Shown here: positions 5,530-8,251 of the stretch, piece after piece
Layout: the number at the start of each line of letters is the position of its first letter
Numbering within the stretch: the first letter of the stretch is position 1
Origin: JAQUVS01 sp964389735
Lineage (GTDB): Bacteria; Bacillota_I; Bacilli_A; RF39; UBA660
Assembly: GCA_964389735.1 (NCBI GenBank)
Contig: CAYMEJ010000039.1
Location: 1 to 8,251, forward strand
Length of the DNA: 8,251 bases
Direction of reading: 5' to 3'
Position numbers and translations under genes: made by a program
Notes under the pieces: generated by a model
Seen by the model: only the letters and a program-made list of their open reading frames with translations
What the model was told of the DNA's origin: nothing
Databases searched by the model: none

Positions 5530-6567
5530 TTAGTTTGTAATGATGACCTTGCCTTTGACAAGATTCGGATGCTGAAACAAATCCGCCGCCTGTTCAATCT
5601 CTGACAGGGGATACTTGGCAAATATCATTCCGTCATCAATCTTCAGAAGCGCCTTTCCAAAGTATTCGGCGGTCATTATCCATTCCTTTCCGGGAAACGG
5701 TGCGCTGTAACTCATCCAGGTACCGCATAGCCGGAGTTCCTTGCGGTTGATTTTCTCCCATTGCTTCCACGAGAAATCCCCGTCTCGGTGTGGCGTGCCT
5801 ATATAAATAACTTTTCCGCAATATCCCGCCAGATCCAGAGCTCGCCTGATTGTATCAAACTGTCCAGCGGTTTCATACACATAGTCATATTGATCCAGGT
5901 ACTCCATCCATTCGTTCTCGGAAGTCTGACAAAGATTAACCGTCCGATTGGCGCCCAGGCGGGTCGCAAGATCCAATCGCTCCTGTTGAATGTCAAAAAC
6001 GCTGACTTCGCTTGCGCCAAGCGCCTTGACCCACTGCATAGCTAAAATACCAATGTTGCCTCCGCCAAGAATAGCCACCTTGGAGCCACCTTGAAATTTC
6101 GCATTCAAAATACCGTGAAGAGCAACCGTTGCCGGCTCAAACAGCGCGCCGCATTCATACGAAACGCCCTGCGGGAGTTTAACGGCATTGGTCACAGGAA
6201 TCACAATCTTGTCCGCAAGAGCACCCTGCTCTCTGGAACCGATAAAACTATAATGCTTGCAATGCGAGTAATGTCCCTGTTGGCAGCTTTCACACCGCAT
6301 ACACGGCAGAAGCGGAACCCCGGCCACCCGGTCGCCTACACGATATTCCGTTACGCCTTCCCCAAGCTCCAGAACTTCGCCTGCAAATTCATGACCCAAA
6401 ATAATTGGATAACTGTGCGCCTCGTCTCCCCATATCCGGGGAACATCGCTGCCGCAAATCCCGCATGCGTGAACGCCAACCAGTATGGTTCCCTTCTTTA
6501 CAACAGGGTCCGGCCAATCATCATAGCGTATTTTCCCTTTGCCATGCAGTACCGCCGCTTTCATCAT
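5530..6567 (-). CDS. gatD: Zinc-dependent alcohol dehydrogenase, galactitol-1-phosphate 5-dehydrogenase-like
   Basis: A 345-residue medium-chain dehydrogenase, full length. The catalytic zinc ligands match E. coli GatD: Cys38 (CGICGSDVPRI), His59-Glu60 (LGHEFAG) and Glu144 (ALFEPATVALHG). The structural zinc Cys residues are 89, 92, 95 and 103 (PLLPCMRCESCQQGHYSHC). The Rossmann motif GGGNIG is at 168-173 with Asp192 at the end of the second strand, pointing to NAD+ over NADP+. Segments recalled from GatD include GSDVPRI, VPLLPC, FIGSR and GTWMSYSAPFPGKEW. GatD oxidises galactitol-1-phosphate to tagatose-6-phosphate, and the next gene is a gatZ remnant, as expected for a galactitol/tagatose route. 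The kinase upstream could mean another polyol is used, so the exact substrate is open. Two adjacent ATGs (6567, 6564) are possible; an AAGGGG site precedes them. The first overlaps the kinase stop by 4 bases (ATGA), suggesting translational coupling. Confidence 0.88.
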   Translation of the reverse strand: MMKAAVLHGKGKIRYDDWPDPVVKKGTILVGVHACGICGSDVPRIWGDEAHSYPIILGHEFAGEVLELGEGVTEYRVGDRVAGVPLLPCMRCESCQQGHYSHCKHYSFIGSREQGALADKIVIPVTNAVKLPQGVSYECGALFEPATVALHGILNAKFQGGSKVAILGGGNIGILAMQWVKALGASEVSVFDIQQERLDLATRLGANRTVNLCQTSENEWMEYLDQYDYVYETAGQFDTIRRALDLAGYCGKVIYIGTPHRDGDFSWKQWEKINRKELRLCGTWMSYSAPFPGKEWIMTAEYFGKALLKIDDGMIFAKYPLSEIEQAADLFQHPNLVKGKVIITN

Positions 6568-8093
6568 ATAGCGTCCCCTTCCATATCTGCTATTTGATGC
6601 ATCATGCCCTTGGTTTCCTGATACAATTGTCTATACACTGCGTAGCTTGCATCATACTGCGCTTTGCTTCTTTTTTCGGGCTCCTGCACGCGTTCAATTT
6701 CGACCAGTTTCTTCGCTGCCGCCTCATAGTTTGCATACATCCCCACGCCAACCCCCGCGAGCATCGCCGCTCCACAGGTGGTAGCATTTTTTACGCCTGC
6801 AACGCGCATACGGCATCCGGTAATATCGGACTTGATCTGTGTCCAGATTACGCTGTGTGCGGCTCCGCCCATAGGCCTGAGCTCATGTATGCTTATACCG
6901 GTTTCAGAAGCGGTTTCAAGGTTATGTCTAAGAGCAAAGCCCACGCCCTCCATAACCGCTCTAATCATGTCTGCATGCGTTGTTTTGAGTTTCAGGCCAA
7001 AATACATTCCTCTGGCTTTGGCATCCCATATTGGGCTTCGTTCACCATTGAGGTAAGGAAGGAATATCAGGCCATTTGCTCCTGCAGGGGATTTCTCCGC
7101 TTCCGCACTAAGCTTCTCAAATACATCGTCTCCTTGGTTTGTCAGCACGCCGTCCTTCATGCCGCCCAGATTCTGTGCAAACCAGTTTACGCTTGCGCCA
7201 CCGGCGACCGTCCCGCCCTGCAACAGCCATCTGTCCGGAATAACATGAGAGCTCAGAATGAGCTTGCGATGCCTTATGGGCGAATTTGTACATATACTGA
7301 TGCCACTCGCCTGACCGCCCTGTTCCTGTATCTGTCCCGGGTCAATAACACCTACGCCCAGTGCCGCGCACGCCGCATCCAATCCGCCAGCCACCACAGG
7401 AATTCCCTCAACCAGCCCGCAAAGAGCGGCCGCTTCTTTGTTGACCCTTGCCACGACATGATCTGATGCGACCGGTTCAATGAGAAAGCGTTTGTCAATC
7501 CCCAGTGCGCGTGTCATGGCTTCATCATATCTTCTGTTCTCAACATCATAGTTTTGCCAACCATAACATTGGGACAGATCCTGGCTGATTACGCCCGTCA
7601 ACCGATATACGATATAGCTGTTGCTTTGCAGCACTTTATCGGTTCTTTTTACCAGTTCTGGCTGCTCGTCCATCCAGTATAGCAGCTTCGGCAAGGTATA
7701 CGACGCGTAGAATGGATTTCCGGATACGGAAAACAGCGCATCAGCACCCAGTCTTTCGCGAACTCTCTCACAAAGAGATTCGGCTCTGGTATCCATCCAA
7801 ATGGGAGTGCGCGCCAGCACATTTCCATCCGAATCGACAGGAATGGCCGACCAGCTCTGCCCGTCGATACCGATACCGGCAATTTTGTTAGGATCGCAAC
7901 CGCTTCTCTCCATGATGGCTCGGATGCAGCGGCATGTGCTTGTCCACCATTCTTCGGCATCCTGTTCTACGCATCCAGGAAAAGGAAAGTACAGCTGATA
8001 ACCTTCGCTGTGAGATGCAAGTACGGTTCCGTCCTCGTCTCTCAACTCAGCTTTGCATGAGGATGTTCCTATGTCTATTCCAAGTAACAGCAT
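6564..8093 (-). CDS. FGGY-family carbohydrate kinase (xylulokinase-like)
   Basis: A 509-residue cytoplasmic sugar kinase, normal length for the FGGY family, transferring phosphate from ATP to a ketose or polyol. The N-terminal phosphate loop is LLGIDIGTSSCKAEL (3-17). GIGIDGQSWSAIPVD (73-87) and PIWMDTRAE (97-105) form the sugar site. The probable catalytic Asp is Asp239 in VVAGGLDAACAALG. GGTVAGGASVNWF (293-305), FLPYLNGERSPIWD (344-357) and RPMGGAAHSVIWTQIKSDI (406-424) form the C-terminal nucleotide domain, with the second family signature intact. The ATG at 8093 has an AAGGAT site. It follows the short-chain dehydrogenase by 26 bases and overlaps gatD. The WMDTRA segment and overall pattern are closest to xylulokinase-type members, but FGGY specificity cannot be read reliably by eye; D-tagatose, D-xylulose, L-fuculose or another ketose are all possible. 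Confidence 0.92.
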   Translation of the reverse strand: MLLLGIDIGTSSCKAELRDEDGTVLASHSEGYQLYFPFPGCVEQDAEEWWTSTCRCIRAIMERSGCDPNKIAGIGIDGQSWSAIPVDSDGNVLARTPIWMDTRAESLCERVRERLGADALFSVSGNPFYASYTLPKLLYWMDEQPELVKRTDKVLQSNSYIVYRLTGVISQDLSQCYGWQNYDVENRRYDEAMTRALGIDKRFLIEPVASDHVVARVNKEAAALCGLVEGIPVVAGGLDAACAALGVGVIDPGQIQEQGGQASGISICTNSPIRHRKLILSSHVIPDRWLLQGGTVAGGASVNWFAQNLGGMKDGVLTNQGDDVFEKLSAEAEKSPAGANGLIFLPYLNGERSPIWDAKARGMYFGLKLKTTHADMIRAVMEGVGFALRHNLETASETGISIHELRPMGGAAHSVIWTQIKSDITGCRMRVAGVKNATTCGAAMLAGVGVGMYANYEAAAKKLVEIERVQEPEKRSKAQYDASYAVYRQLYQETKGMMHQIADMEGDAI

Positions 8094-8119
8094 ACTTTAT
8101 CCTTGTACGTTCAAAATAA

Positions 8120-8251
8120 TCAGATGCTCGTAAAGCAACCGTCAATGATGAGATCACAGCCAGACGTATACGAGGATGCATCGCTTAGCAGATAGATTAC
8201 TCCGCCTGCAAGCTCATCCGGCTGGCACATGCGTTTAAACGGTATTAGGTC
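8120..8251 (-). CDS. Short-chain dehydrogenase/reductase, C-terminal 43 residues (cut by window edge)
   Basis: An open frame entering from the right edge and ending at TGA 8122-8120. The last residues read PFKRMCQPDELAGGVIYLLSD and then ASSYTSGCDLIIDGCFTSI, the classic end of SDR enzymes (R.g.P.E.A..v.fL.SD.as.itG..l.vDGG), with the usual second Gly of DGG replaced by Cys. Such enzymes often oxidise polyols to ketoses with NAD(P)+. The catalytic Ser-Tyr-Lys and Rossmann motifs are outside the window. The gene lies 26 bases upstream of the sugar kinase on the same strand, so it is very probably co-transcribed and may make the ketose the kinase phosphorylates. Confidence 0.85.
   Translation of the reverse strand, partial: DLIPFKRMCQPDELAGGVIYLLSDASSYTSGCDLIIDGCFTSI

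Noticed and set aside
6405..7466. A 353-codon plus-strand open frame antisense to the kinase and the start of gatD
   Set aside because: It lies opposite two clearly conserved genes, and its translation is rich in Cys, His and Arg with no recognisable domain. It is a codon-bias shadow.
1..8251. CRISPR arrays, tRNA or rRNA genes, transposases, integrase sites, toxin-antitoxin or phage-defence genes
   Set aside because: None seen on either strand. No regular direct repeats, cloverleaf sequences or related protein motifs were found by reading.

Overview
The window reads as chromosomal DNA of a Gram-positive anaerobe, most likely a gut-type Clostridia/Firmicutes. This is inferred from strong AGGAGG-type ribosome binding sites, use of GTG and TTG starts, a lipoprotein solute-binding protein next to its permease, and protein families common in that group. 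Every gene I can support lies on the minus strand, so transcription runs from position 8251 towards 1. The large plus-strand open frames are shadows of these genes.

There are two transcription units. The right one (8251 to about 2200) is a carbohydrate/polyol catabolic operon that starts outside the window. In order of transcription it holds: the end of a short-chain dehydrogenase; an FGGY sugar kinase; a zinc dehydrogenase closely resembling galactitol-1-phosphate 5-dehydrogenase (GatD); a broken GatZ/KbaZ gene (the tagatose-bisphosphate aldolase partner subunit) with two frameshifts and no C-terminal half; a membrane-anchored protein with two Ig-like domains; a cupin of the ureidoglycolate lyase (AllA) family; and an aldo/keto reductase. 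Genes are tightly spaced (kinase and GatD overlap by 4 bases; reductase and cupin are 12 bases apart). A strong rho-independent terminator at 2201-2228 closes the unit.

The left one (about 1973 to 1 and beyond) is a polar amino acid ABC importer: lipoprotein binding protein, permease, and an ATPase cut by the window edge. It has a near-consensus sigma-A promoter (TTGACA, 17 bases, TACAAT) with AT-rich dyads around it. A perfect 10-bp hairpin between the binding protein and the permease probably sets their relative expression.

The likely logic of the right operon is oxidation of one or more polyols by the two dehydrogenases, kinase phosphorylation of a ketose, and originally aldol cleavage through a GatZ-type aldolase. 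The aldolase part is now broken. What the AllA-like cupin, the aldo/keto reductase and the Ig-like anchored protein do there is not explained by any pathway I know. That stretch is the most interesting part of the window, but nothing in it proves a new system.
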